DNA from: Enterococcus sp. RIT-PI-f
GTDB taxonomy: Bacteria; Bacillota; Bacilli; Lactobacillales; Enterococcaceae
NCBI RefSeq assembly: GCF_001297065.1
Contig: NZ_LHOX01000010.1
Location: forward strand, 62,001 to 126,000
DNA length: 64,000 nucleotides
Direction of reading: 5' to 3'
A program made the translations under genes and the position numbers. The notes under the pieces were generated by a model. It was not told where the DNA came from. It saw only the letters and a list, made by a program, of their open reading frames with translations, and searched no databases. Shown here piece after piece: positions 19,097 to 26,653 of this stretch (its first letter is position 1; every line of letters starts with the position of its first letter).

Positions 19097-19416
19097 GCAG
19101 GCATTTGCTTGCACGTGATTTGATTGATATATTTGTTATACTTATGTATTTTTTACGAATTTTTTCGCACGTAGCGTTGTTTTAGAGATATCAAGGGCAA
19201 ATAAGTGGTTCTAAGAGGGAGGATGTAGGCATTTTTTAACAAATCTGGGACAGTAAGAAAAATTATTTATTTTAGTTTACATAATATATATTATACAAAG
19301 TTATGTAGAAAAAAGTTAAGACGCCAACAAGTCTGTTTTTATCCTTTTATGGTCCCTCTTAATCGTATTTTTACATAGAAACCTCTCTTTTTAGCCCAAA
19401 TTCGTTACTTGTTGTT
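19097..19416 (+). other. AT-rich gene-free stretch
   Basis: These 320 bases are very AT-rich and show no ORF with coding character, no good promoter pair and no strong hairpin. The segment links the sce7725 gene to a gene remnant on the other strand, so it may be the scar of an insertion or deletion. Confidence 0.5.
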
Positions 19417-19637
19417 TCAAGTTCTTCTTTTTAGTGTTTTCATGATCAACTTGAAATTTGTTTGATACGTTTGTGGTCCCAGCGCTAACAAATCATCAAT
19501 GATTGCATTGATGTGCATTTGTTGACCATGAATGATTTCTAAGCGTTGCTGGTCGATTGACAATTTGATATCTTTGAGGATAATCGTTTTAATTTGATAT
19601 CGAGTTTTTCAGCTTGTCGCCGATATTGATCGATTCA
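19417..19637 (-). pseudogene. Remnant of an unknown gene (C-terminal end, frameshifted)
   Basis: Read on the minus strand, one frame encodes ILKDIKLSIDQQRLEIIHGQ and continues MHINAIIDDLLALGPQTYQT to LIMKTLKRRT and a TGA at 19417-19419. Just upstream a different frame reads IDQYRRQAEKLDIKLKR before the first one takes over. This looks like a helical C-terminus with a frameshift and no start, ribosome site or N-terminus. The original family is not recognised; a regulator with a coiled-coil tail is possible. Confidence 0.4.
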
Positions 19638-19673
19638 TTCGGCTTACAACATATGACTAATGATAATGATAAA

Positions 19674-19703
19674 TTGACGAATTAACAGAAATAATATATA
19701 CTA
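19674..19703 (+). promoter_or_regulatory. Promoter of the par-type antitoxin RNA
   Basis: TTGACG (19674-19679) and TATACT (19698-19703) are 18 bases apart. It fires toward a 60-base RNA that ends at a strong terminator. Confidence 0.7.
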
Positions 19704-19708
19704 TCTGT

Positions 19709-19768
19709 GAAATGAATTTTAGCATTTACTGCTTTGCGTAACTCGTTGCTGCGAGTTACGTTTTTTTG
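19709..19768 (+). ncRNA. Antitoxin RNA II of a par/Fst-type type I toxin-antitoxin locus
   Basis: The predicted RNA runs from about 19709 to a hairpin, CGTAACTCG (19738-19746) with CGAGTTACG (19753-19761), plus seven T. About 60 bases matches the size of pAD1 RNA II. Its 5' part (about 19712-19733) matches, with one base missing, the plus-strand sequence over the toxin start codon (about 19901-19923). It is therefore complementary to the toxin mRNA there. Its terminator loop, GTTGCTGC, is exactly complementary to GCAGCAAC in the terminator loop of the toxin mRNA. These two contact regions are the ones known for par loci: direct repeats and kissing loops. Confidence 0.75.
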
Positions 19769-19772
19769 TGCA

Positions 19773-19808
19773 AAAAAAGACATCTAGCAGTTGCTGCCAC
19801 TAGATGTC
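19773..19808 (-). terminator. Terminator of the toxin mRNA (RNA I)
   Basis: On the minus strand GACATCTAG (from 19808) pairs with CTAGATGTC (to 19780) around a 12-base loop that contains GCAGCAAC, and runs into seven T. The loop is complementary to the RNA II loop. It lies back to back with the RNA II terminator. Confidence 0.8.
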
Positions 19809-19819
19809 ATGCGTCGACT

Positions 19820-19915
19820 TTAGTCTTGTTTTTTGTTTAGCCAATAGCCAAACAACACCGCTAGCAAACTAACTGCAAGCGGTAAGAGCACATGCTCAAT
19901 AATGAATTTTAGCAA
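19820..19915 (-). CDS. Fst-family type I toxin
   Basis: A 31-residue peptide opens with MLKFIIEHVLLPLAVSLLAV and ends LFGYWLNKKQD. It has one hydrophobic span with a central proline, then a Tyr-Trp-Leu-Asn and a charged end. This is the layout of Fst/Ldr-like membrane toxins of Gram-positive par loci. The start is TTG 19915 (minus strand), behind GAGGGGAGGG nine bases upstream. Overproduced toxins of this family damage the membrane and block division; here the antitoxin RNA at 19709-19768 would cover the start codon. It is short enough to be missed by gene callers. In the chromosome such loci may stabilise a region or act in stress; its role here is unknown. Confidence 0.78.
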   Translation of the reverse strand: MLKFIIEHVLLPLAVSLLAVLFGYWLNKKQD

Positions 19916-19935
19916 TTTACTGCCCTCCCCTCAAA

Positions 19936-19941
19936 ATTATA
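19936..19941 (-). promoter_or_regulatory. -10 box of the toxin mRNA
   Basis: A consensus TATAAT on the minus strand precedes the GAGGGGAGGG ribosome site by four bases, so the toxin mRNA would start with or just before its ribosome site. The -35 region is AT-rich and weak. Confidence 0.5.
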
Positions 19942-20066
19942 ACATATTTATCAATTTTAATAATATGAATTCTATTTAAATCATATTTATGGCAAAATAA
20001 TAGGAAACAAAAAGAAGCGAAGCATCTGTTACTCTTCCGGAAGATAATTTTTTTCAAAAGTTTAAA

Positions 20067-20106
20067 AATCAAAAAAGGAGCAGGATTTACTGCTCCTTTT
20101 TTGATT
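20067..20106 (-). terminator. Bidirectional terminator after the WxL pair
   Basis: AATCAAAAAAGGAGCAG (20067-20083) pairs with CTGCTCCTTTTTTGATT around GATTTA. The A and T runs make it work on both strands; it ends the minus-strand DUF916 gene. Confidence 0.88.
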
Positions 20107-20123
20107 TCAATTCCATTCTGACA

Positions 20124-21191
20124 TTAGTTATCTGGGCTCATGTGATTGAGATTTCTTTGCTTGACCAAAAGAAGAACTATAATGCTCAACAAACTGATTA
20201 TCACAGCAGGGATGATCCACCACCAGTTTAGAGAATGATCGATGGTCACATCGCTTTGGTTGAATGTCTTTGCTTCCTCTGATTTGACTGTAAATGCTTT
20301 GGTCCATTCCCATGTGTTTTCTCCGGATGAAGCACTGATTTCTGCGACATAGCTGCCACTTTTGAAGAAATCCCCTGCTAAAGAAATTGGAAAATCAAAG
20401 GATGAGTTGGGCGCCATTTGCATCGTTTCTTTTTTCGTTTGGTACAGTATGTCATTGCTGCCTTTACGTTTTATTTTTGCCGCAACAGTTAGTTGGTTCA
20501 CATAAGTGGGTAAGCTGTTGTGTATCGTTGCACTGAAGACGTTGCGATAGTTCAGTTGATCAGGGAATACATCCAGCAACGTCAAATCAGGCGACATGCT
20601 TTCTTGTTCATTTCTGGCCACCACACCAATCACATAAGCAAATTCATTTTCGATGGACAGTTGTTGGCTTTCATCGGTTTCTTCTGTTGTGTCTTCAGAG
20701 CCTTCAGATTCTTTTGTTTTTTGCAGTCTGATTCCTCCTGCCAATACGCCAGAGAATGGTTCTTTTGGCATTGTAAGGGTGATATCGATCGTTTTTGTTT
20801 CATTGGCTTTCAGTTTAACGATACCTGGGGTTGCCAATAACGCTGCGATCGACCAGTTCAATGACGCATCCGCGGTGTCCGCATCTTTCCCATACTCTAC
20901 GACGCCATTGTTATTCGTATAGGCTGTATGGGCTGTAACATTGATGGTCAACGGTTCATTTTTTGCGTTGATCAAGGTTAATTTCAAAGCTTCTTTTGTA
21001 TGAGGCGCCAACAATACATTGAAATAATTTTCACTATCGGCAAGCTGACTTTTCGGTAAATTTGGTGTGACATAAAAGTCAGCTCTGTCATCCGCATGGG
21101 TTAAGCTACTTCCGAAGAAGAAAAAAATCAGCATACTTATAGTAATGATGGACTTCTTTTCGAATACATTGTTTAATCTAAAAAATCGCAT
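20124..21191 (-). CDS. WxL-interacting protein (DUF916/DUF3324), membrane-anchored
   Basis: The 355-residue protein has a signal peptide (hydrophobic ITISMLIFFFFGSSLTHA, about residues 17-34). Two beta-rich domains follow: DUF916 (FYVTPNLPKSQLADSENYFN onward) and DUF3324 (about 190-310). It ends in a transmembrane segment WWWIIPAVIISLLSIIVLLL with a basic tail. Such proteins bind WxL-domain proteins and peptidoglycan at the cell surface. It follows the WxL gene by 28 bases in the same operon. Unlike larger enterococcal WxL operons, only one WxL protein is present and there is no LPxTG partner. Confidence 0.88.
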   Translation of the reverse strand: MRFFRLNNVFEKKSIITISMLIFFFFGSSLTHADDRADFYVTPNLPKSQLADSENYFNVLLAPHTKEALKLTLINAKNEPLTINVTAHTAYTNNNGVVEYGKDADTADASLNWSIAALLATPGIVKLKANETKTIDITLTMPKEPFSGVLAGGIRLQKTKESEGSEDTTEETDESQQLSIENEFAYVIGVVARNEQESMSPDLTLLDVFPDQLNYRNVFSATIHNSLPTYVNQLTVAAKIKRKGSNDILYQTKKETMQMAPNSSFDFPISLAGDFFKSGSYVAEISASSGENTWEWTKAFTVKSEEAKTFNQSDVTIDHSLNWWWIIPAVIISLLSIIVLLLVKQRNLNHMSPDN

Positions 21192-21219
21192 GCCGAAGAA
21201 TTTCCTTTCCTATTTTCTA

Positions 21220-22011
21220 CTAGTCGATGACATTTGCAGGTGTACTTGTTAACTCCCACGTCAGCGTTGCTGTATATTCTGCAGCATCTTTGGTGGCTGT
21301 TTTTGGTACAAAGAGTGTAATCGCGTCATTCAATACCTGTTCATCAGGCTCTGCTTTGTTCAATTTTTCTTGATCCCCCCAAACCAACGATGTTACACCT
21401 GCCCCTTCCCCGACTGTTTTGTCCTCTACGACTTTGGTTTGCGCATCTATTACTACAGTGTTGGAACTTTTCGCACCTATTTCCAATGTTTCAACGAATC
21501 CTGGTTTACTGATGTCATCCCCAGAATAATTCAGTACACCGGGGGTAAATGTCAGTGCAGCACCTTTAAGAATATTATTTTGGGTATTGTCTGATGTAAA
21601 ATCACTTAGGCTGACCATTAGACTCCATCCAGCATTTGAACCACGTAAATCTTGTACTTGAACAAAACTGACATAGGGTACCTCTTTTCCATCTTTAGTC
21701 TTTGCTTTTTCTGCCAGCATTGTATATGTTTCGTCTTGAACTGAAATCTCTTGCGTCCCGAAGTCTAGATTCGGCGCATGAACGATGGCCAAAGGCCCTG
21801 CAGTTTCATCTGGTTCTTCTGGGATAATGTCTGGTTCTTCAACTGGCGGAACAATGATCGAAGGCCCATCTGGACTCTCGAACGTGATCGTTCCTTGCGT
21901 TTGCACAGATTTCAGTTCGGTTTCCGTCGTTTCTTCGGCAAAAATGGTCTGAGTACTGCCCAAAGCTAGGGCTGTGATGGTTGCTGCGGTTGCAATTTGA
22001 TGACTTTTCAT
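21220..22011 (-). CDS. WxL-domain surface protein
   Basis: The 263-residue secreted protein opens MKSHQIATAATITALALGST with a cleavage site near FAEE. A Pro/Glu-rich spacer (PPVEEPDIIPEEPDETAG) follows, and then the WxL domain. The two WxL motifs are GWSLMV in the middle and TWELTSTP near the C-terminus. This domain binds peptidoglycan non-covalently. ATG 22011 is preferred, with AAGGAG about nine bases upstream; the in-frame ATG at 22080 has no ribosome site and would hide the signal peptide. Confidence 0.88.
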   Translation of the reverse strand: MKSHQIATAATITALALGSTQTIFAEETTETELKSVQTQGTITFESPDGPSIIVPPVEEPDIIPEEPDETAGPLAIVHAPNLDFGTQEISVQDETYTMLAEKAKTKDGKEVPYVSFVQVQDLRGSNAGWSLMVSLSDFTSDNTQNNILKGAALTFTPGVLNYSGDDISKPGFVETLEIGAKSSNTVVIDAQTKVVEDKTVGEGAGVTSLVWGDQEKLNKAEPDEQVLNDAITLFVPKTATKDAAEYTATLTWELTSTPANVID

Positions 22012-22080
22012 GATTTCATTCTCCTTCTTTCCTTTTGAACTTTTTTGGTGAACATAATGAAACAGATGGCCTTGCATCAT

Positions 22081-22457
22081 CTAAATTAGTCCCAAAGATG
22101 CCCTCTTGGTCAACAAACAAGCTTACGTCGCAAGAGCGCAAACATTGGCACACCATTCACTATACATTCGGAAAGTTATTTTTAAAAAACCTGTTTTTTT
22201 AAAATGAAACAAAAAGAAATGAAAAGAACTACTTGTTGCGATACTGTCAGTATCCAATGATTTTTAAATAACTTTTCTGATAATGATTCAACGTATAATA
22301 CTGCTTTCTCTAAAGGATTTTTTTTCAGACATTAGCCTATTCTGAGAAAACAACGCTCTTTTCTCATCCCCACATGTACCTTCTATCATGCTGAATACAA
22401 GTTTTGCCCGAATCGATGCTATTGTTGCGTAAAACGTAAATTTAAAAAACTGTTCGC
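22081..22457. other. Intergenic region between WxL gene and SOS operon, with a 15-base palindrome
   Basis: This gene-free stretch is AT-rich. The clearest structure is a perfect palindrome, GATACTGTCAGTATC (22240-22254), about 230 bases upstream of the WxL start. A TATAGT box on the minus strand (near 22165) could serve the WxL gene. No ORF with coding character was seen. Confidence 0.5.
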
Positions 22458-22487
22458 TTTACAAAAGGGAACAAATGTTTGTATGAT
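22458..22487 (+). promoter_or_regulatory. Promoter with an SOS (LexA) box before the YolD gene
   Basis: TTTACA (22458-22463) and TATGAT (22482-22487) are 18 bases apart. Between them lies GGAACAAATGTTTG (22468-22481), close to the Gram-positive LexA operator CGAACNNNNGTTCG. LexA bound here would block RNA polymerase, giving damage-inducible expression of the three genes that follow. Confidence 0.75.
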
Positions 22488-22507
22488 ATAGCTAAGAGGT
22501 GATCGTG

Positions 22508-22876
22508 ATGGGTATGATACAACCTTATGAAGATCGGAAAAAATTAAAATGGCAAGGTTTTTTTCTTTCTGAACATACAACGGAAATCGATACGGAAGCT
22601 TTACGGCAGTTTCACTGTCCGCCAAAGCAAGCACTCACACCAGAAGAAATCAATCAGTGTTTATTTGAAGCGATGAAAAAGAATTACACCGTAGCGATCC
22701 AACGGGAAGAAGTCGATCCAGAGGGGCACTATCCACCAGACATCATAGGCAAAATCAGCGGCTATGATTCCCTTGGTATCTATCTCAGCGGAGAAACGAC
22801 GGAAAAGGTGCATTATGATGAAATTCGGCACGCGGCTTTTTTTGAAGAAAAAAAATGGTTTGATGTGGAAGGTTAA
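22508..22876 (+). CDS. YolD-like protein
   Basis: The 122-residue protein matches the YolD pattern: DRKKLKWQGFFLSEHTTEI near the start (the conserved D-R...K-W...L-P/S-E-H block), then LTPEEINQCLFEAMKKNYTVAIQ and a beta-rich end (IIGKISGYDSLGIYL). YolD-type genes usually lie beside Y-family error-prone polymerase genes and under LexA control. ATG 22508 has AAGAGGTG six bases upstream. No polymerase gene is beside it here. The function of the family is unknown. Confidence 0.8.
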   Translation: MGMIQPYEDRKKLKWQGFFLSEHTTEIDTEALRQFHCPPKQALTPEEINQCLFEAMKKNYTVAIQREEVDPEGHYPPDIIGKISGYDSLGIYLSGETTEKVHYDEIRHAAFFEEKKWFDVEG

Positions 22877-22911
22877 AGAGCAGGCTATGGCATAGAAAGG
22901 AATGATTGATC

Positions 22912-23187
22912 TTGGAAACGATGAAAGGAACAGTTTCAAAAATCAAAATGTTGTCTTTTGGGGCACCTCCCCTCTTGCGTTTTACGATTGGTACGACCAA
23001 TTGCCTGATCGCTAAACATAGTTTGAACTTCTTAGGTGATGTGGATGAAGGCATGTATGTAGTCGTCGGCGGCTACTGGAACCCTCGTAAACAGTTTGTG
23101 GTCCAAAAATATACTGTGTATGGCAAGACAAAAATCATGTTGGACATGGATCACTGCCAACGACCTGTAAAGGTGGAACAATCATGA
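22912..23187 (+). CDS. Small OB-fold-like protein in the SOS operon
   Basis: The 91-residue protein is beta-rich: KGTVSKIKMLSFG, then RFTIGTTNCLIAKHSLNFLG, EGMYVVVGGYWNPRKQFVVQ and KYTVYG. This strand order suggests an OB-fold, the shape of single-strand DNA-binding proteins, but the family is not recognised with certainty. It starts at a TTG (22912, or 22906) behind AAAGGA. It overlaps the next gene by four bases (ATGA). Its place in a LexA-controlled unit suggests a DNA damage role; that is inference. Confidence 0.6.
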   Translation: METMKGTVSKIKMLSFGAPPLLRFTIGTTNCLIAKHSLNFLGDVDEGMYVVVGGYWNPRKQFVVQKYTVYGKTKIMLDMDHCQRPVKVEQS

Positions 23188-23471
23188 AAGCCCGTGATTT
23201 ACTCACTGCTTTATCCAATGGCGCCGATCCAGAAAAATTGACTGGTATATACTTACAATACAAGGCGAAACTAGTTCCTTTCACAACGATCGCTGTGGAT
23301 AGTCACGATCAATTGATCCTGTTTTTTGAACCCCACAAATCCGCCTTGACGCTAAAGGAATTGTATACGCAATTGATGCTGCACAAAAATTTGACCCTGC
23401 GTTATTGGGATGGTGCGCAACGGCAACCAGTGTATGGATTTCGTGAACAAGATGGGAAAATCATTTTCTGA
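23184..23471 (+). CDS. Unknown 95-residue protein in the SOS operon
   Basis: The protein opens MKARDLLTALSNGADPEKLT and has alternating strands and a helix (SALTLKELYTQLMLHKNLTL). No family is recognised. Its ATG overlaps the upstream stop, so it is translationally coupled to the OB-fold-like gene and would share SOS control. The Trp/Tyr-rich end (RYWDGAQRQPVYGF) may be a binding surface. Confidence 0.6.
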   Translation: MKARDLLTALSNGADPEKLTGIYLQYKAKLVPFTTIAVDSHDQLILFFEPHKSALTLKELYTQLMLHKNLTLRYWDGAQRQPVYGFREQDGKIIF

Positions 23472-23545
23472 CATATCTTTTATACTGACACTCGACAATT
23501 CTAGCGCAATCACGTATGCTGAAGAAAAAGAAAGGAAGCAGACAA

Positions 23546-23899
23546 ATGGCTAGACAACATATCACCGAAATCAGTTTTGCAAAGGTCTATCCCCTCTATA
23601 TCGCTAAAGCCGAAAGAAAGCAGCGGTCTAAAGCAGAAGTAGATGCGATTATTCAGTGGTTGACTGGGTATGACCAAACCGGCATTGACACACAAGCTTC
23701 AAGCGCAGTGTCAATGGCTGATTTTTTTACTCAAACCCCGCGCTTGAACCCAGCTAGAAAAATGATCACTGGCGTTATTTGCGGGATCCGTGTCGAAGAG
23801 ATCGAAGAGCCTATGGTGCAAGAGATTCGTTATTTAGATAAGCTGATCGATGAATTGGCCAAAGGCAAAGCGCTGCAAAAGATTTTGCGAGAAAGCTGA
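23546..23899 (+). CDS. DUF2200 family protein
   Basis: The 117-residue protein opens MARQHITEISFAKVYPLYIA and has the conserved run KAERKQRSKAEVDAIIQWLT, then MADFFTQTPRLNPARKMITG and a C-terminal helix. This fits DUF2200, an uncharacterised family of small soluble proteins. ATG 23546 is chosen because AAAGGAAG precedes it. It is a single gene ended by the terminator at 23981. Confidence 0.85.
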   Translation: MARQHITEISFAKVYPLYIAKAERKQRSKAEVDAIIQWLTGYDQTGIDTQASSAVSMADFFTQTPRLNPARKMITGVICGIRVEEIEEPMVQEIRYLDKLIDELAKGKALQKILRES

Positions 23900-23980
23900 T
23901 CGATCATTTTTTCAAAATAGGATTGTGTTTCTATGACAAAGCAACTATACTAGACATACCTTGGCAGGGGCATACGCCTA

Positions 23981-24027
23981 AGACACCCTCACTACGTTTA
24001 CCATTGTAGTGAGGGTGTCTCTTTTTG
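23981..24027 (+). terminator. Terminator after the DUF2200 gene
   Basis: A perfect 14-bp stem, GACACCCTCACTAC (23982-23995) with GTAGTGAGGGTGTC (24006-24019), is followed by CTTTTT. The next gene (mgtE) converges from the other strand. Confidence 0.9.
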
Positions 24028-24068
24028 GTTATTCATGTGAACATCTTCCATCATCTTTGGATAGCTTT

Positions 24069-25427
24069 TTACAACAGATGTCCCAGTAATGCATTCACCG
24101 ATACAAAGTAAATAAACAACCCTGCGATATCTTTGATTGAAGTAATGATCGGTGCTGAGCCAGCTGCCTGGTCAATATTCAATTTGATCAAGACAAAAGG
24201 AACTAGGAAGCCTAATGCTGCAGCCAATGTCATGGCAAAGACCAATGAGATGCCGACAGCGACGCCTAGCATCGGGATACCTTGCCAAAAAGCAGCAGCT
24301 ACACCAGAAATAACGCCCACGATCAGACCCAAACTCAAGCCGATCCAGATTTCTTTTAAAAAGTATTTAGTGAAAGATGAAAGATCTATATGCCCTAAAG
24401 ACATCCCCCGAACGAATACTGTCGACGATTGTGTGCCGACGTTCCCGCCCATATCCATGATCAATGGAATAAAAATCGCGACGGCTGCAACTGATTCCAA
24501 TGTCTGTTCAAATTCATCGATCACGACACCGGCTAACAAACCAGCAATCAATGTAATGACTAAGAAAGGCAGCCGTACTTTCCAGATTTGCCAAACATTG
24601 CCATTGATCAAGACGTTGCTGCGATCAGCTTCATTCGAGGCAACATCCGCTAACCCAGCCTGGTTGAACATATCCTCTGTCGCTTCTTGTTCCAGAATGT
24701 CGATGGCATCGTCGACAGTGACAATACCGACAATCCGGGATTCACGATCCACGACAGGAAGTGCGATCACATCGATCTCGTTCAACAAACGAGCTGCTTC
24801 TTCTTGATCGGTATCCGTCGCAACATAAATGACCTCATGGGACATGATGTCTGCAATCAATTGTGGGCCTTCGGCAATCAATAATTCTTTCAACGATAAA
24901 ACACCCTGTAATTTTTTCGTTTGATCAGTGACATAGAGTGTATAGATCGTTTCTTTTTCTCTGGCTTGCAGGCGTACTTTTGCTAAAGCGTCCTCTACTG
25001 TCATTTCTTTTTTTAAGGTAATAAATTCTGGTGTCATCAAACGGCCTGCAGTTTCTCGTTCATAGCCTAAAAGCAAATTGGTTGCGTCCCTTTCAGAAGC
25101 CGTCAATGATTGCAGCAATTTCTTGGTGACGCTTGCTGGCAATTCATCCAATAACCGGACCCGAACATCAGGTGCCATGTCGTTGAAAAATTCAGTTGCG
25201 CCTTCATCCGTGAAAGAACGCAATAAATGGTGTTGCGCAGTTGGTTGTAGCGCTTCAAACAAGGCCAACGCCTTATCCTTTGGCAATAAGCGAAAAACAA
25301 TGGCTTTCTCATTGGCGGATAAGGATGTGAAAACCTGTAATAAAGGCAATTCTTCAATCGTGAAAAGGAATGTTTTCAACGCCTCCGTGTCGTTTGTATG
25401 CAAATGATGTAAAAGTGTATCTTCCAT
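24069..25427 (-). CDS. mgtE: Magnesium transporter MgtE
   Basis: The 452-residue protein has the MgtE order: an N-terminal helical domain (LHHLHTNDTEALKTFLFTIE to about 125), a CBS pair (about 130-250, with LMTPEFITLKK and DIMSHEVIYVATD), then five membrane segments with PLIMDMGGNVGTQSS near the pore and GFLVPFVLIKLNIDQAAGSAP. It moves Mg2+ into the cell, gated by Mg2+ bound to the cytosolic domains. ATG 25427 is preferred, because the in-frame ATG at 25436 touches GGAG directly. No M-box riboswitch was seen in the short upstream region. Confidence 0.94.
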   Translation of the reverse strand: MEDTLLHHLHTNDTEALKTFLFTIEELPLLQVFTSLSANEKAIVFRLLPKDKALALFEALQPTAQHHLLRSFTDEGATEFFNDMAPDVRVRLLDELPASVTKKLLQSLTASERDATNLLLGYERETAGRLMTPEFITLKKEMTVEDALAKVRLQAREKETIYTLYVTDQTKKLQGVLSLKELLIAEGPQLIADIMSHEVIYVATDTDQEEAARLLNEIDVIALPVVDRESRIVGIVTVDDAIDILEQEATEDMFNQAGLADVASNEADRSNVLINGNVWQIWKVRLPFLVITLIAGLLAGVVIDEFEQTLESVAAVAIFIPLIMDMGGNVGTQSSTVFVRGMSLGHIDLSSFTKYFLKEIWIGLSLGLIVGVISGVAAAFWQGIPMLGVAVGISLVFAMTLAAALGFLVPFVLIKLNIDQAAGSAPIITSIKDIAGLFIYFVSVNALLGHLL

Positions 25428-25555
25428 GTATCTCATCTCCTTTTTCCATGTATCTTCTATGTCATCCTATCGCAACTAAATTCTATACGCAACACAAATC
25501 CTTTCTATTGAATAATAATGTGTTGCTTAAACAAATACAACAAGTAAGGTTGTGC

Positions 25556-25583
25556 TTGAACTCATCTGGATTTGTTATATAAT
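25556..25583 (+). promoter_or_regulatory. Promoter of the EndA-like nuclease gene
   Basis: TTGAAC (25556-25561) and TATAAT (25578-25583) are 16 bases apart and end 36 bases before the ATG. Confidence 0.65.
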
Positions 25584-25619
25584 AAACCGAGGTTAAAGAA
25601 AAAAGCAAAGGATAGCGAT

Positions 25620-26576
25620 ATGAAAAAAAAGACACATAAGATCCACAGTTTGATCGCAATTGGACTGGTTGGTTTGGCACTTTGGGGACAACAAACGTTC
25701 TTCTCTCCTGCTGAAGAACCGCAAGCCACCATCAGTGCCGCTGAGTCAGAATTGGCACAGTTGTCCTATGAGGGCACCCAGACGATTGAAGTCAACAACA
25801 ATCAACCGACCTTTTCAAAAGAAGCACTGTCTACATCTGAAGGGGCTTGGGCACGCTACGGCGATTTAGACACCCTTAATCGAGCGACAGCCGCTGAAGC
25901 GATGCTGAATCAATCGTTGATGCCTACAGAAAAACGTGGCGACATTTCAAGTGTCAAACCAACAGGTTGGCATAACAAAGAGTTACCCAGCGGCAGTTAT
26001 CTATACAATCGAACCCATTTGATTGGGTTTGCATTGGCTGGTGAAAATGCCAATTGGAAAAACTTGATCACAGGTACTAGTCAATTGAACAATCCTGAAA
26101 TGCTGCGTTTTGAAATGGATATCAATCATTATTTGAAACAAAATGCCAGTCACTATGTCCGCTATGCTGTTACACCTATTTATCGCGGGGATGAATTGGT
26201 GGCCCGCGGGGTACACATGCAAGCCCAATCTATTGGAGATGACACGATTCAGTTCAATATCTATATTTTCAATATCCAAAACGGTGTTACGATCAACTAC
26301 CAAGATGGTACTAGCCGCCTTTCTGACGAAACAAACCCGACGACTTCTACGACGAATAACAGTGAAACAACTGTAAGCGCCGATAATACTGATACCAGTC
26401 CTTCAGCGGATCAAGTCAGTTATGTCGATCAGCAAGGAAATGGCTTGATCAAAGGCTCAAAAAGCGGGATCTATCACCTGCCGGGTTCAAACTACTATGA
26501 CGAAACAACCAATCCCAAAGAATGGTTCAAGACGATTGCTGAAGCAAAAGCGGCTGGTTATCGTGCACCAAAATAA
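25620..26576 (+). CDS. Exported DNA/RNA non-specific endonuclease (EndA-like)
   Basis: The 318-residue protein has an N-terminal basic and hydrophobic segment (THKIHSLIAIGLVGLALWG) that would anchor or export it. The nuclease core contains YLYNRTHLIGFALAGENANW with the catalytic His, and NLITGTSQLNN with the metal-binding Asn. This is the EndA/NucA beta-beta-alpha-metal fold; streptococcal EndA is a surface nuclease used in DNA uptake and in escape from DNA traps. A Thr/Asn/Ser-rich linker leads to a short end domain (GLIKGSKSGIYHLPGSNYYD). ATG 25620 follows AAAGGA. Confidence 0.88.
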   Translation: MKKKTHKIHSLIAIGLVGLALWGQQTFFSPAEEPQATISAAESELAQLSYEGTQTIEVNNNQPTFSKEALSTSEGAWARYGDLDTLNRATAAEAMLNQSLMPTEKRGDISSVKPTGWHNKELPSGSYLYNRTHLIGFALAGENANWKNLITGTSQLNNPEMLRFEMDINHYLKQNASHYVRYAVTPIYRGDELVARGVHMQAQSIGDDTIQFNIYIFNIQNGVTINYQDGTSRLSDETNPTTSTTNNSETTVSADNTDTSPSADQVSYVDQQGNGLIKGSKSGIYHLPGSNYYDETTNPKEWFKTIAEAKAAGYRAPK

Positions 26577-26602
26577 AAAAGCCACTGGGCTTTTTTATTT
26601 TG
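26570..26602 (+). terminator. Terminator after the nuclease gene
   Basis: AAAATAAAAAAGCC pairs with GGCTTTTTTATTTT around ACTG. It begins within the nuclease stop region and can work on both strands, ending the LexA-like gene too. Confidence 0.8.
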
Positions 26603-26653
26603 GCATAAGGACGATTTTTTGTACTTGCTTCACGCGTCCACTTACGCTGTTGC

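Noticed and set aside
19165-19185. GTTTTAGAGATATCAA resembling a CRISPR repeat or tracrRNA start
   Set aside because: It occurs once, with no repeats, spacers or cas genes anywhere in the window.
24133-24807. 224-codon plus-strand ORF opposite mgtE
   Set aside because: It lies wholly inside the well-supported mgtE gene on the other strand; its composition reflects the complement of a membrane protein and there is no ribosome site.
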